22,772 nucleotides of DNA from Desulfobacteraceae bacterium (GTDB lineage: Bacteria; Desulfobacterota; Desulfobacteria; Desulfobacterales; SURF-15), in assembly GCA_003599475.1 (NCBI GenBank), contig QZKK01000219.1, positions 1 to 22,772 of the forward strand, written 5' to 3'. Positions 1 to 7,808 of the stretch are shown in pieces; positions within the stretch are counted from its first letter, which is position 1; each line of letters starts with the position of its first letter. Under the pieces are notes generated by a model. It ran no database searches. It saw nothing but the letters and a program-made list of their open reading frames with translations, and was not told where the DNA came from. The position numbers and the translations under genes are program-made.

Positions 1-1241
1 GAAGATACGCGGAACACAAGCAGGTTCGGGCGTTCAAGGACATGGAGGTATTTTATTACCAGGGCACGGATTTCATTTCCGAAGTCGAAGCCCTCCTCAA
101 AGAGCAGATGGCGGTTTTCCTGGGCTGCAGCCGGGTCGAGACCCGGCTGATTTCCGGACAGATGGCAAACATGGCCGTTTTCAGCGGGATGCTCGACTAC
201 ATCAACCGGGCGGACCGGAAAACCGAACAGCGCCGGCTCCGCAAAGTCCTCAACCACCACATCATCAAGGGCGGGCATCTGAGCGCACAGCCGATGGGGG
301 CGCTGCGCGATTTTGTGGCCAGAGACCCTGCAATGGAGACGCCGGCTGTTGTCAACTTTCCGGTTCTGCCGGAAAACCCATACAAAATCGATGTCGAAGC
401 CTGCAGGCCCCTGATTGCAGAGCATCGACCGGAGCTGATGATTCTGGGAAAGAGCATGATCCTGCACCGGGAGCCGGTTGCGGACCTGAAGGCCATCGTC
501 GATGAAAACGGCATCGACTGCATCATCCTCTACGACATGGCGCATGTGCTCGGATTGGTGGGACCCTACTTTCAACAGCCCTTCGAAGAGGGGGCCGATG
601 TGGTTACCGGTTCGACGCACAAGACTTTTTTCGGCACGCAGCGGGGGATCGTGGCATCCGACTGCGGGCCGGAATCTCATCGGTATCCCTTCTGGGAGGC
701 GATCGAGCGGCGGACCTTTCCCGGAAGCGTGAGCAATCATCACCTGGGCACCCTGCTGGGGCTGCTGATGGCCTCCTACGAGATGAACCATTTCAAGGAT
801 GACTATCAGCAAAAGGTGCTGGCCAATGCCAAGGCCTTCGCCCTTGCCTTGAAAGAATGCGGCCTGGATGTGGCCGGAGACCCGGCGGTCTCTTTTACCG
901 AAACGCACCAGGTCATCCTCCAGGTCGGGTATGCGCAGGGTCCGGAAATCGCCCGCAGGCTCGAAGACAACAACATCATCGTCAACTACCAGGCAACCCC
1001 TTCGGAGGAAGGGTTTACCGCAGCCGGAGCGCTTCGCATGGGAGTGGCGGAAACGACCCGTTTCGGTATGACGGAAGCCGATTTTCAGAAACTTGCGCCG
1101 CTGCTCTGTGACGTGATCCTGCACAATCGAACCGTTAAAGAGGAGGTCGGCCGTTTTCGGAAACAATTCCTGGAAATGAGATACTGCTTTACAGGAGACG
1201 AGTTCGACGGCCTGATGCAGTCGCTGCATCGATGGATCTAA
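1..1241 (+). CDS. Serine hydroxymethyltransferase-like PLP enzyme, 5' end outside window
   Basis: A fold-type I PLP-dependent enzyme resembling glycine/serine hydroxymethyltransferase, which moves a one-carbon unit between serine and tetrahydrofolate in the cytosol. The reading frame is open from base 3, so the start lies upstream of the window; the first in-window ATG (42) is probably internal. Counting from that ATG, YDMAHVLGL (about 164-172) matches the SHMT motif whose Asp contacts the PLP ring nitrogen. STHKT (191-195) carries the expected Schiff-base Lys194, and an Arg in LRMG (about 332) fits the substrate-carboxylate Arg. After the lysine the protein reads FFGTQRG instead of the usual LRGPRGG, and the sequence is divergent overall, so a paralogue with another aldol-type substrate is possible. 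The next gene, a transporter, lies 169 bases downstream. The family call is firm; the exact reaction is not. Confidence 0.8.
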   Translation, partial: RYAEHKQVRAFKDMEVFYYQGTDFISEVEALLKEQMAVFLGCSRVETRLISGQMANMAVFSGMLDYINRADRKTEQRRLRKVLNHHIIKGGHLSAQPMGALRDFVARDPAMETPAVVNFPVLPENPYKIDVEACRPLIAEHRPELMILGKSMILHREPVADLKAIVDENGIDCIILYDMAHVLGLVGPYFQQPFEEGADVVTGSTHKTFFGTQRGIVASDCGPESHRYPFWEAIERRTFPGSVSNHHLGTLLGLLMASYEMNHFKDDYQQKVLANAKAFALALKECGLDVAGDPAVSFTETHQVILQVGYAQGPEIARRLEDNNIIVNYQATPSEEGFTAAGALRMGVAETTRFGMTEADFQKLAPLLCDVILHNRTVKEEVGRFRKQFLEMRYCFTGDEFDGLMQSLHRWI

Positions 1242-1277
1242 TCGGATGGATCGAATCGCTTCGAACGAAGACATTCT

Positions 1278-1353
1278 GACCACGAAACACACGAAAGACA
1301 CGAAAAATTATCGAGAGTTCTTTTTTTACACCCTATCTGTTTGTTCCGTGGTC
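1278..1353. repeat. Dispersed intergenic repeat with CACGAAA units
   Basis: Three CACGAAA units start at 1281, 1290 and 1299, nine bases apart. The block is bounded by a 7-base inverted repeat, GACCACG at 1278-1284 and CGTGGTC at 1347-1353. From general knowledge, repeats of this type are common between genes in Desulfobacterota. It makes up most of the gap between the SHMT-like gene and the transporter; no promoter or terminator stands out there. Confidence 0.5.
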
Positions 1354-1410
1354 TAACTTGATCACTGGAAACTTTACATTCTGCATTGGACATTGGCGAG
1401 GGTCCGGTTT

Positions 1411-2595
1411 TTGAAGGTGCGCCTTTCCGTCATGATGTTTACTCAGTATTTCATTCATGGCGCCACCTTGCCGATCCTGAGTCTTTATCTTACCCGGTAT
1501 CTTCATTTTTCAGGGCTGCAGGCAGGAACGGTGCTCTCCATGTCTGCGGTGGCGGCTTTCATTTCCCCGCTGATCGGAGCCTTCACGGCGGACCGGTTCA
1601 TCGGCACCCCCCGGCTTTACGGGTTATGCCACCTGGCTGCAGGAGCGTTGATGGGGGTGCTCTCTTATCAGGATCGGTTCCATCCGTTCGTTCTCGTCTA
1701 CCTGATTTACATGCTCGTCTTCGGACCGACCACCGCCCTTTCCAACGCGATCACGTTTCATCATGTACCGGATCCGGAACGGAACTTCGGCGGCATCCGG
1801 GTATGGGGGACGATCGGGTGGATCTCGGTCGCCTGGATCTTCGGTTTTTTTTGGCTCCGGAGCAGCGAGGGAATCGTTGCCGGCCGCCTGGCGGACGCGC
1901 TGACGCTGTCTGCGGCTGCATCCGTCCTTCTGGGGGTGTATGCATTTACGCTTCCGGCTCCGGCCGCCGGACCCGGCCGCAGGAATCCTCTTTTCCCGGT
2001 GGAAGCCTTCCGGGTAATGATCAAAAAGGATGTCCTGCGCCTCTCCGCAGTCAGCTTCCTGGTTTCATTGGTCGATCGCTATTACTTCTTCGGCACCGCA
2101 CCTTTTCTTCGGCAGATCGGCTTCCCTGAATCCGATATCATGCCGGCCATGAGCATCGGGCAGGTGCCCGAGGTATTTGCACTGGCATTTCTGGGCGCGG
2201 CCATCGCAAGGCTCGGTCTCAAACGGGTCCTTCTCCTCGGTGTGCTCATGGAAATCGGGCGCTTCGCTTCGTTTGCAGCCGGCGGTCCGGTTTGGCTGAT
2301 TTTAACCGGGCTGTCATTGCACGGTTTCGCATATGCCTTTTTCTTTGCCACCGTATTCATCTACCTGGATCGGAGTTGCGGCAGAGACACAAGATCCGGG
2401 GTGCACCAGCTCTTTGCCATCATCAACTCGGGGGTGGGAAGCTTCCTGGGCAGTCTTGTGGCCGGAAAAACACTCGACATTTTCACGGTCCCCGGAACTG
2501 TCTCGATCGATTACCGGGCCTTCTGGTCGGTCCCGCTGTTTTTGTCGATGCTTGCATTTTCTGCCGTCCTGTGGTTTTTTCCTAAGAATCGATGA
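1411..2595 (+). CDS. Major facilitator superfamily transporter, nucleoside:H+ symporter-like
   Basis: A polytopic inner-membrane secondary transporter of about 395 residues. The hydrophobic pattern fits 12 transmembrane helices, with the charged loop common in this superfamily after helix 2 (AFTADRFIGTPR). The opening, MKVRLSVMMFTQYFIHGATL, resembles the NupG/XapB nucleoside:H+ symporter branch, but I cannot assign a substrate. No ATG lies near the 5' end. TTG at 1411 is preceded 8 bases earlier by GAGGG (1398-1402) and gives the typical N-terminus. The open frame extends to a TTG at 1393 without a ribosome site, and GTG 1417 and ATG 1432 are other options. Its gap to the SHMT-like gene contains a repeat element, so co-transcription is uncertain. 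Confidence 0.8.
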   Translation: MKVRLSVMMFTQYFIHGATLPILSLYLTRYLHFSGLQAGTVLSMSAVAAFISPLIGAFTADRFIGTPRLYGLCHLAAGALMGVLSYQDRFHPFVLVYLIYMLVFGPTTALSNAITFHHVPDPERNFGGIRVWGTIGWISVAWIFGFFWLRSSEGIVAGRLADALTLSAAASVLLGVYAFTLPAPAAGPGRRNPLFPVEAFRVMIKKDVLRLSAVSFLVSLVDRYYFFGTAPFLRQIGFPESDIMPAMSIGQVPEVFALAFLGAAIARLGLKRVLLLGVLMEIGRFASFAAGGPVWLILTGLSLHGFAYAFFFATVFIYLDRSCGRDTRSGVHQLFAIINSGVGSFLGSLVAGKTLDIFTVPGTVSIDYRAFWSVPLFLSMLAFSAVLWFFPKNR

Positions 2596-2665
2596 CGCAA
2601 GGGGAGAAATCCTGTCGCAAACCGGATGCAAAAACTTAAAATCGAATTGGAAACGAGCGCCGCCG

Positions 2666-2745
2666 TGCCGCTTCCGGCATTCGATCGAATCAGAAACTGG
2701 ATAGAAGAACGCTGAACACTGAACGCTGAACACTTTGAAGTTTCA
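2666..2745. repeat. Dispersed repeat, copy A: hairpin plus CTGAACACTGAA tail
   Basis: A small hairpin, TGCCG-CTTC-CGGCA (2666-2679), is followed after about 30 bases by a tail containing GCTGAACACT twice (2711-2720 and 2725-2734) and ending in TTTGAAGTTTCA. The same order of elements recurs at 12471-12542. The tail ends just before the ribosome site of the OsmC-family gene. The rest of the gap 2596-2760 holds nothing recognisable. Confidence 0.6.
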
Positions 2746-2760
2746 TATGAGGGGAAAGAT

Positions 2761-3171
2761 ATGGCCATGCAAGCACAACTCAAGTGGACCGATGGAATGC
2801 AGTTTGTGGCACGGGCCGGCAACGGACCCGCTCTCGTCATGGACAGCCGTGAAGCCGGCAGCGGCGCAAGCCCGATGGAATTGGTCCTGATGGGAGTGGC
2901 AGGGTGTACGGCGATGGACGTGGTTTCGATTATGACCAAAAAACGTGCCCGTCTGAGCGGAGTCACCATCAACATCACCGGAAACCGGGCCGAAGAGCAC
3001 CCCAAGCGGTTTACCGGCATTCACATCGAATACGTCATCGAAGGCAGAGACATCCGTCCAGGGGCCGTCGAACAAGCCGTCCGGTTGTCCGAAACCAAAT
3101 ACTGCAGCGCCATCGCTTCCCTAAACGCCGACTTCTCGAGTGCGATCCGGATCGTTGAAAGTGAATTCTGA
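2761..3171 (+). CDS. OsmC-family protein (thiol peroxidase-like)
   Basis: A small cytosolic protein of 136 residues, the usual length for the OsmC/YhfA group. Characterised OsmC and Ohr members reduce organic or inorganic peroxides with a pair of cysteines; YhfA-like members are less well defined. The two expected cysteines are present, Cys49 in GVAGCTAMD at the start of the central helix and Cys115 in TKYCSAIAS, and SPMELVLMGVAGC is the hallmark stretch. The start at ATG 2761 has a strong ribosome site (GAGGGGAA) a few bases upstream; ATG at 2767 would also be possible. It converges on the minus-strand SAP gene with only 28 bases between stops. An adjacent repeat fills the upstream gap, so its promoter is not evident. 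Confidence 0.9.
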   Translation: MAMQAQLKWTDGMQFVARAGNGPALVMDSREAGSGASPMELVLMGVAGCTAMDVVSIMTKKRARLSGVTINITGNRAEEHPKRFTGIHIEYVIEGRDIRPGAVEQAVRLSETKYCSAIASLNADFSSAIRIVESEF

Positions 3172-3199
3172 TGAACGCGGTCGGTTGAATGCAGCCGAA

Positions 3200-3424
3200 T
3201 CAGGATGATCGATCTTTATTGCCTTCCCCGAGACAGAGTGCGCGGAAACTGCATTCCTTCTGGTCGCAGAAGCCTTCGGCGCTTCCGAAGCAGTCGAAAT
3301 TGCCCTCTGCCCGCTGGATTTCCCGGATGATCGCCGCTTTGCTCTTTCCGAAAGAGTTGATCCCGAGTGACTTTGCCTTGATACGGAGCTCCTGCATTTT
3401 CATCTGGTCACCGCCGCTTTTCAT
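3200..3424 (-). CDS. Small SAP-domain protein with four-cysteine tail
   Basis: A 74-residue protein. Residues about 8-42 (MKMQELRIKAKSLGINSFGK and the following AAIIREIQRAEG) match a SAP helix-extension-helix motif, which in other proteins binds nucleic acid. The tail has four cysteines (FDCFGS, GFCDQ, KECSF, ALCLG) spaced C-x7-C-x4-C-x5-C, suggesting a metal site; that is an inference. I recall similar SAP-plus-cysteine mini-proteins in Desulfobacterota, but no function. ATG 3424 follows the upstream gene's stop closely (TAAGGAAGCATG, where AGGA may serve as the ribosome site). ATG 3403 would give the bare SAP domain and is a reasonable alternative start. Confidence 0.7.
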   Translation of the reverse strand: MKSGGDQMKMQELRIKAKSLGINSFGKSKAAIIREIQRAEGNFDCFGSAEGFCDQKECSFRALCLGEGNKDRSS

Positions 3425-3430
3425 GCTTCC

Positions 3431-3892
3431 TTATTTGAGATCGGATTTGAAAAATTCCAATACCCTCGTCTTGATCTGCCCTTCCGTAATTTTTTCGGAG
3501 GCTTCGACGGGTAATACTCTCGACTCGCCTCGATCGGATTTCCGAAACGCCTTCTCCAATTCGAGCTTTGCCCTGCCGGGTCCGAAAATCAGGATCTTTT
3601 CGGCGTCCTGGACGCTTCCGATGATCTCCCGATAATACTTGTGCAGCTTACGACGGCGCATCAGATCGATCCTGAGGTCGAAGACAGATTCCGGGAACAG
3701 CCGAGTGGAGGCCTCCAGGCCGGAATCGATGCGCCGGAGGCTTACTTTCGGTTTGGAGTCGAAGGCCGGATCGTTTTGAGCGATCGAAACGGTGAAAGCC
3801 TTCTTCGAATCCACCCAGATGCCGACGCGTTTGTTCGCTTCGATCCTTGAGGCCTTCTTGTCCTGTCGGATCGAAAAGATCAAGTGGGTCAA
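3431..3892 (-). CDS. Conserved hypothetical protein, possibly eRF1/BaeRF-like
   Basis: A protein of about 153 residues. Recognisable stretches are RVGIWVDSKKAFTVSI near residue 25, RRRKLHKYYREII in the middle, EKILIFGPGRAKLELEKAF, and an ending EKITEGQIKTRVLEFF. This resembles the C-terminal fold of archaeo-eukaryotic peptide-release-factor-like proteins (the BaeRF group), where similar phrases occur; I offer this as a family-level guess. The start is uncertain: TTG at 3892 has a GAGG about 10 bases upstream, and no ATG lies in the first third. The gene begins about 20 bases after the small membrane protein's stop, and the SAP gene starts 6 bases after its own stop, so the three are probably one transcript with the carrier upstream. 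Confidence 0.6.
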   Translation of the reverse strand: MTHLIFSIRQDKKASRIEANKRVGIWVDSKKAFTVSIAQNDPAFDSKPKVSLRRIDSGLEASTRLFPESVFDLRIDLMRRRKLHKYYREIIGSVQDAEKILIFGPGRAKLELEKAFRKSDRGESRVLPVEASEKITEGQIKTRVLEFFKSDLK

Positions 3893-3911
3893 TATCGATA
3901 AGCCTCGGAAT

Positions 3912-4202
3912 TTAATCTTGATGCCCCTTGTTTACCGAGAATTCAGGCGGGAATCGAAAACGATCCCTCATGGCCGCAGTCGCTTCCCCGACTTCCTCGA
4001 CACCCGTATAGTAGATGGCCGTTGCCTGGATACCCGATTCGTCGATGAAACGAGCCATCTCCGAATAGCCGGGAAGTTTCATGAAAGCCGGGCCGATCCA
4101 GAACATGAAAAGCCAAATAATTCCGATTCCGGCGGCTAGCTGGATCCAAGCCGATGCGGAACGGCCGGATTTTTTCCGGCCGCCCGCATCGGTGTCTTTC
4201 AT
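3912..4202 (-). CDS. Small single-span membrane protein next to the carrier
   Basis: A protein of about 96 residues with a charged, basic N-terminus, one strong hydrophobic segment (WIQLAAGIGIIWLFMFWIG) and a hydrophilic domain of about 55 residues containing FIDESGIQATAIYYTGVEEVGEAT. I do not recognise a named family. Three starts are possible: ATG 4202, preceded 6 bases earlier by GGAG; ATG 4214; and ATG 4241, which abuts the carrier's stop (TAGATG) but lacks a ribosome site. I chose 4202 for its ribosome site. The direct junction with the carrier gene suggests an accessory subunit or partner of that transporter, which is inference from position only. Confidence 0.7.
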   Translation of the reverse strand: MKDTDAGGRKKSGRSASAWIQLAAGIGIIWLFMFWIGPAFMKLPGYSEMARFIDESGIQATAIYYTGVEEVGEATAAMRDRFRFPPEFSVNKGHQD

Positions 4203-4241
4203 TTCAAGCTCCATTTTCGATCCAATCCCCCGGGGCCGCAT

Positions 4242-5999
4242 CTATATCTTTGCCGTAATCTCCGGAAAGACGATAAAGAACATGATATAGGCCATCAGCA
4301 AGGTCAAGATGAGATTGAACGACTGGCCGGTGACATAGAGGATGAGCGGTTTGCCGCCCTTGAAATATTTGGCAAGCTCGCGGAAATTGGTCGCAAGCCC
4401 GATTGAAGTAAACGCCAGGGCAAAGAACCATTCCCGCAGCAGCTTGCTGAATGCCCTCAACACCCCGTAATCCAGCACAGCACCGCTCAGGTCCTTGCCC
4501 ATGGCGGAGTCGATGATGGAAAATACGATCGAGGCCGCGATGAAACCCAGGACGAATTTCGGGAACCGGTACCAGACCTCCATCCAGCTCACCTGCTGCC
4601 CGGGAGTGCAATCGACCCGCGCGCACCAGTAGACGGCGACGCCGAAGGCGATCACCCCGATGAGGATGTTCTGGATCATCTTGACCGTCGCCGCAACATA
4701 GAGCGCCTTTTCCCCAAGGAAGGCACCGGCTGCAGCCACCGCGCCGGTGGCATCGATGGTACCGCCCATCCAGGCCCCTCCCAGAATCTGGTTCATTCCG
4801 ATTGCCCTGATAAATGTCGGCATCGCCACCATCATAACCGCCGTAAAGACCATCGAAAGACCGACGGCCAGGGTGAGTTCCTCTTTCTTTGCCCGGCAGG
4901 CCGCAGCGGTAGCGATTGCCGCCGAAACGCCGCAGACCGACATGTCCGCCGAAATGGTGATGTTGAGTGTCTTGGACGGGAAGTTGAGCACACGCTGTCC
5001 GAACCAGTAGGTGCAGATCAATACGATCGGTGTAACCACCCAGGCAACGAAGATTCCGGGTACGCCGATGGCAAGCATCTTACCGAAAAGAATCTCCGCC
5101 CCGAGCAGAACAAGCCCGGTTTTGATGTAGTATTCGGTCTGGACTGCTGGCATGACCCATTTCGGGGTTCCGATCGTGTTGCTGATCAGCATTCCGAAGA
5201 CGATCGCCCAAAGCGGAAATCCGAATCCGTAATGGCCGACCGTCCGCTGCTTTTCGGCCATATAGGCCAGAACCGCCAGGAAAAAGACGAAGAAAAAGCC
5301 TTTCACGAAGGCCCCGAACGGTTTGCCCATCACCGACATCCCGATTCCGAAAAAGATCGCAAGGATAATGGAAAGGCCGATGAGGTAGGGGATGCGGTTG
5401 TATGGGGAGTTGGCTGTTTTCGCTTTGGCCTTCGAAAGACCATCGTTTGCTTTGAGCCATTGATCGATCTGGGTTTTTGCCTTCTCGTTGAGCGCCTGTT
5501 CTTTGAAACCGGCATCGGCTGCCGATTTTTCTGCGGTCTTGGCATTTGCCAGTGCGGCTGCTTCCGCGGCTTTGGCCTTTTCGAAGGCGGGCATCCCTTT
5601 GGCGTTCATGGCGTCGGTTTCGGATTTACCCCGGTAGAGCGAATCGATCGGATTTCCCGTCCAGCTACTGGGGGCGGCAAATAACTTTTGGAACTGCTTC
5701 GCATAGGATTCGCCGGTCGCCCGGATCCTTCTCTTGGCCATGGAGGCCTGGTGCCAGGCAAGGGTCTTGAATGGGGCCTGCTTCGCTTCCTGGGCCATGA
5801 TGCCGTTGTACTTGGCAAAATTCTCATCCATATTCGCAGGAGGATTGGATACGAAAATGAGAAGCCCCAGGGCCAGGATGAAGAGCCCCAGCCAGATGGC
5901 CCAGTAGTCTTCCTTTTTCCAGAGATCGGAAATGCTCCCCTTCCCGTGATCGATTACAACTTCCGTCTTATCTGAGGGTGGATTGGATAAAGACGACAT
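4242..5999 (-). CDS. Putative sulfate exporter family transporter (YeiH/UPF0324 type) with long N-terminal extension
   Basis: An inner-membrane carrier of 585 residues. The C-terminal portion, from about residue 203, is the polytopic YeiH/UPF0324 domain, including LGAEILFGKMLAIG, ADMSVCGVSAAIATAAAC and GGAWMGGTIDATGAVAAAGA. Family members are named putative sulfate exporters, but transport is poorly proven. YeiH proteins are usually about 350 residues; here roughly 200 extra residues precede the core. They comprise a separate TM segment at about 33-51, a polar region, and an Ala/Lys/Glu-rich probable coiled coil at about 138-195 that likely lies outside the membrane. ATG 5999 has an AAGGAG site 7 bases upstream. 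It heads a compact minus-strand group with the small membrane protein directly downstream. The extension looks like a built-in sensor or assembly module, but that is inference. Confidence 0.85.
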   Translation of the reverse strand: MSSLSNPPSDKTEVVIDHGKGSISDLWKKEDYWAIWLGLFILALGLLIFVSNPPANMDENFAKYNGIMAQEAKQAPFKTLAWHQASMAKRRIRATGESYAKQFQKLFAAPSSWTGNPIDSLYRGKSETDAMNAKGMPAFEKAKAAEAAALANAKTAEKSAADAGFKEQALNEKAKTQIDQWLKANDGLSKAKAKTANSPYNRIPYLIGLSIILAIFFGIGMSVMGKPFGAFVKGFFFVFFLAVLAYMAEKQRTVGHYGFGFPLWAIVFGMLISNTIGTPKWVMPAVQTEYYIKTGLVLLGAEILFGKMLAIGVPGIFVAWVVTPIVLICTYWFGQRVLNFPSKTLNITISADMSVCGVSAAIATAAACRAKKEELTLAVGLSMVFTAVMMVAMPTFIRAIGMNQILGGAWMGGTIDATGAVAAAGAFLGEKALYVAATVKMIQNILIGVIAFGVAVYWCARVDCTPGQQVSWMEVWYRFPKFVLGFIAASIVFSIIDSAMGKDLSGAVLDYGVLRAFSKLLREWFFALAFTSIGLATNFRELAKYFKGGKPLILYVTGQSFNLILTLLMAYIMFFIVFPEITAKI

Positions 6000-6376
6000 C
6001 TTCTTTCTCCTTGAAAAGGTTTTTGTTTATCGATGAAGGCCATGTTGCGCCTCGATCTCCCGTTTCAGGGGATCTGCCGCTCAGTTCGGATCGGGTCTGT
6101 CCGGAAGGGTGCACTCGAATTCCGGATCATCGTGACTTTTGCTGGAAGGCCGAATCGACCGGAATCGACCGGAATCGAATGGATCGCTGTTTCCTTCGCC
6201 GCCCCGGCCTGTTTCCGGAACGGCGGGGGTAAAACCATCCTCCTTCAAAAGCTCCTGATTTCAAAGGAAGCCGGATTCGATAGCGGCCGCATCGTATCTC
6301 AAGATACTCCTTTTGTCAAAAAAAAAGGGAGGACGAAACCGCTTTCCCTCCTCCCTCTTCTTGATGAAATCAGCCG
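6000..6376. other. Intergenic region with short tandem repeat and terminator
   Basis: This 377-base gap lies upstream of the carrier and downstream of the kinase fragment. It holds three 10-base units at 6153-6182, AATCGACCGG twice exactly and then AATCGAATGG, plus the terminator at 6318-6356. The carrier's promoter must lie here, but I could not identify a convincing sigma-70 or sigma-54 element. An open plus-strand frame crosses the region and shows no recognisable protein. Confidence 0.5.
6318..6356 (-). terminator. Rho-independent terminator of the signalling operon
   Basis: Read on the minus strand, an 8-base perfect stem (AGGGAGGA at 6356-6349 with TCCTCCCT at 6333-6326) encloses a 15-base loop and runs directly into nine T residues (6326-6318). 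It begins about 20 bases after the stop of the kinase fragment, so transcripts of the regulator/kinase/hydrogenase group should end here. Confidence 0.85.
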
Positions 6377-7081
6377 TTATCTGGCTTCTTTGAATTCGGC
6401 AACTTCGACGACCATTTTTCCATCTTTTTCAGCGACGGTTCCTGTTACGCTGACCTTTTTCCCGGCCATCGCAGCCGGCTTGTCACCTGTTTCGGATGCG
6501 GCGATGCTGTATACTTTGCCGTCTTCGGGAACGTTGCTCTGCCCCTTCAGCATCACCGTAAACGTGCTCCCCTGCTCCGGTCGGCTGTCAAGCGAAATGC
6601 TGCCGTCGTAGAGACCGACGATCTTTTTGACGATGGCCAGCCCCAGACCGCTTCCCAGGATATCTTCCGTCTTCGGAGTCCGGATCCGAACGAATTCTTC
6701 GAATATCCTCGCGGCCTCCTCCGGGTTCAGACCGAAGCCGGTATCCGATACCTGCACGACGACCCCGCCGTCACGAGAGAAAACACCGACATCGACCGCA
6801 CCGCCTTCTCTGTTGTATTTGATTCCGTTTGAAATCAGATTGTCCAGGATCATTGCAATCTCGTTCCGGTCGGCCGTCATGGACACAGCGCTTTCACCGT
6901 TTATACGGAGCGTGATCGCCTTTGCGGCCGCATCCGGTGCCGCATTTGCCACCGCTGCTCTGGCGCTTTCAACGACATCGACCGTTTCCAGGCGGCGCCT
7001 TTTTTCACCGGACTCGATCCTGGCGAGATCGAGCAGGTCCAGGATCAGCTTCCGCATCCCATGGATCCGGATGAGGCGCAC
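6377..7081 (-). pseudogene. Histidine kinase C-terminal fragment with foreign OB-fold-like tail
   Basis: An open frame of about 234 residues beginning at GTG 7081. It starts in the second helix of a kinase dimerisation domain (IHGMRKLILDLLDLARIESG). It continues through an HATPase domain with N box (ILDNLISNGIKY), G1 box (VSDTGFGL) and G2 box (GSGLGLAIVKKIVG). The phospho-accepting His helix is absent, so it cannot be a complete kinase. In frame upstream the sequence still reads like a kinase (LTADTVRLIRIHG) until a stop, and it overlaps the hydrogenase-like frame by 77 bases. After the normal kinase end (GSTFTVMLKG) come about 54 residues (KVYSIAASETG, GKKVSVTGTVAEKDGKMVVE) that resemble the C-terminus of small secreted OB-fold proteins, not a kinase. 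I read it as the remains of a hydrogenase-sensor kinase joined by deletion to another gene's end. An assembly collapse could look the same. Confidence 0.65.
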
Positions 7082-7808
7082 CGTATCGGCTGTGAGGAGG
7101 ATCGAACTCGCTCAAAGAAGCCCTCTGCGCTTCGATTCCCCGATCCTGGAGCATTTGTCTAAGCTCGATGAAGGTCAAGACGGCGTCGATTTCGACCTCT
7201 TTCTTTCCGGAATCTCTTTCCGCTTTTTTTGCGATGCAGGGCCCGATAAAGACAACCTTCAGATCTTTCCCGTAAAGCGTTTTCAATGCTCGGGCGGTTG
7301 CAAGCATGGGAGATACGATCGGTGCGAGAAACGATATCAAATCCGGATGATAGCGGCATACATACTCGACGATTCCAGGGCAGCTCGTTGCAATGAACCG
7401 GTTCTTCCGATCTTCTTCGAGCAGCTTCCGGTAGCGGGCGGCAACCAGGTCGGCGCCGAAGGCCACCTCGTTTACCAGATGAAACCCGAGACTTCGAATC
7501 ATGCCGACCAGATTCCGGTAGTCGATATCGGTAAATTCCGCCGGAAAACTGGGAGCCAGGCAGGCCGAAACCCTCTTGCCCGAATCGAGCAGGGCATTCA
7601 CATCTTCAATCGAACCGGCGACTCTCTTGGCATGCTGGCTGCACACCCGGACGCAGTTGCCGCAGCCGATGCATCGGCCGCTGATGACCTCCGCCTGACC
7701 GCCCTCGATCCGGATCGCCTTAGCCGGGCATTCCCGGACGCATGTGTAGCAGACACGGCATTTTTCCCGGATAGTGGTGACCAGGGGCGCAGCGTCTTCT
7801 CTGTTCAT
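7005..7808 (-). CDS. [FeFe]-hydrogenase-like iron-sulfur sensor protein, truncated
   Basis: Residues 17-27 and 46-56 form two [4Fe-4S] ferredoxin motifs (CRVCYTCVRECP and CIGCGNCVRVC). They are followed by the start of an [FeFe]-hydrogenase large-subunit domain, with TSCP at about 141-144 (first H-cluster motif), GPCIAKKAE at about 189-197 (second) and SEFDPPH at about 233-239. The third H-cluster motif, expected further on, is missing. After about residue 243 the frame reads kinase DNA in the wrong phase (PHPDPWDAEADPGP), so the C-terminus is nonsense. In related genomes such domains are, to my knowledge, fused to histidine kinases and are thought to sense hydrogen or redox state, not to catalyse turnover. 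The start overlaps the preceding kinase stop as ATGA (7808-7805), indicating translational coupling. As it stands it is a broken gene or an assembly error. Confidence 0.75.
   Translation of the reverse strand: MNREDAAPLVTTIREKCRVCYTCVRECPAKAIRIEGGQAEVISGRCIGCGNCVRVCSQHAKRVAGSIEDVNALLDSGKRVSACLAPSFPAEFTDIDYRNLVGMIRSLGFHLVNEVAFGADLVAARYRKLLEEDRKNRFIATSCPGIVEYVCRYHPDLISFLAPIVSPMLATARALKTLYGKDLKVVFIGPCIAKKAERDSGKKEVEIDAVLTFIELRQMLQDRGIEAQRASLSEFDPPHSRYGAPHPDPWDAEADPGPARSRQDRVR

Noticed and set aside
7005..7095. Programmed ribosomal frameshift joining the hydrogenase-like and kinase frames
   Set aside because: A frameshift would not restore the missing third H-cluster motif or the kinase histidine helix; a deletion fits better.
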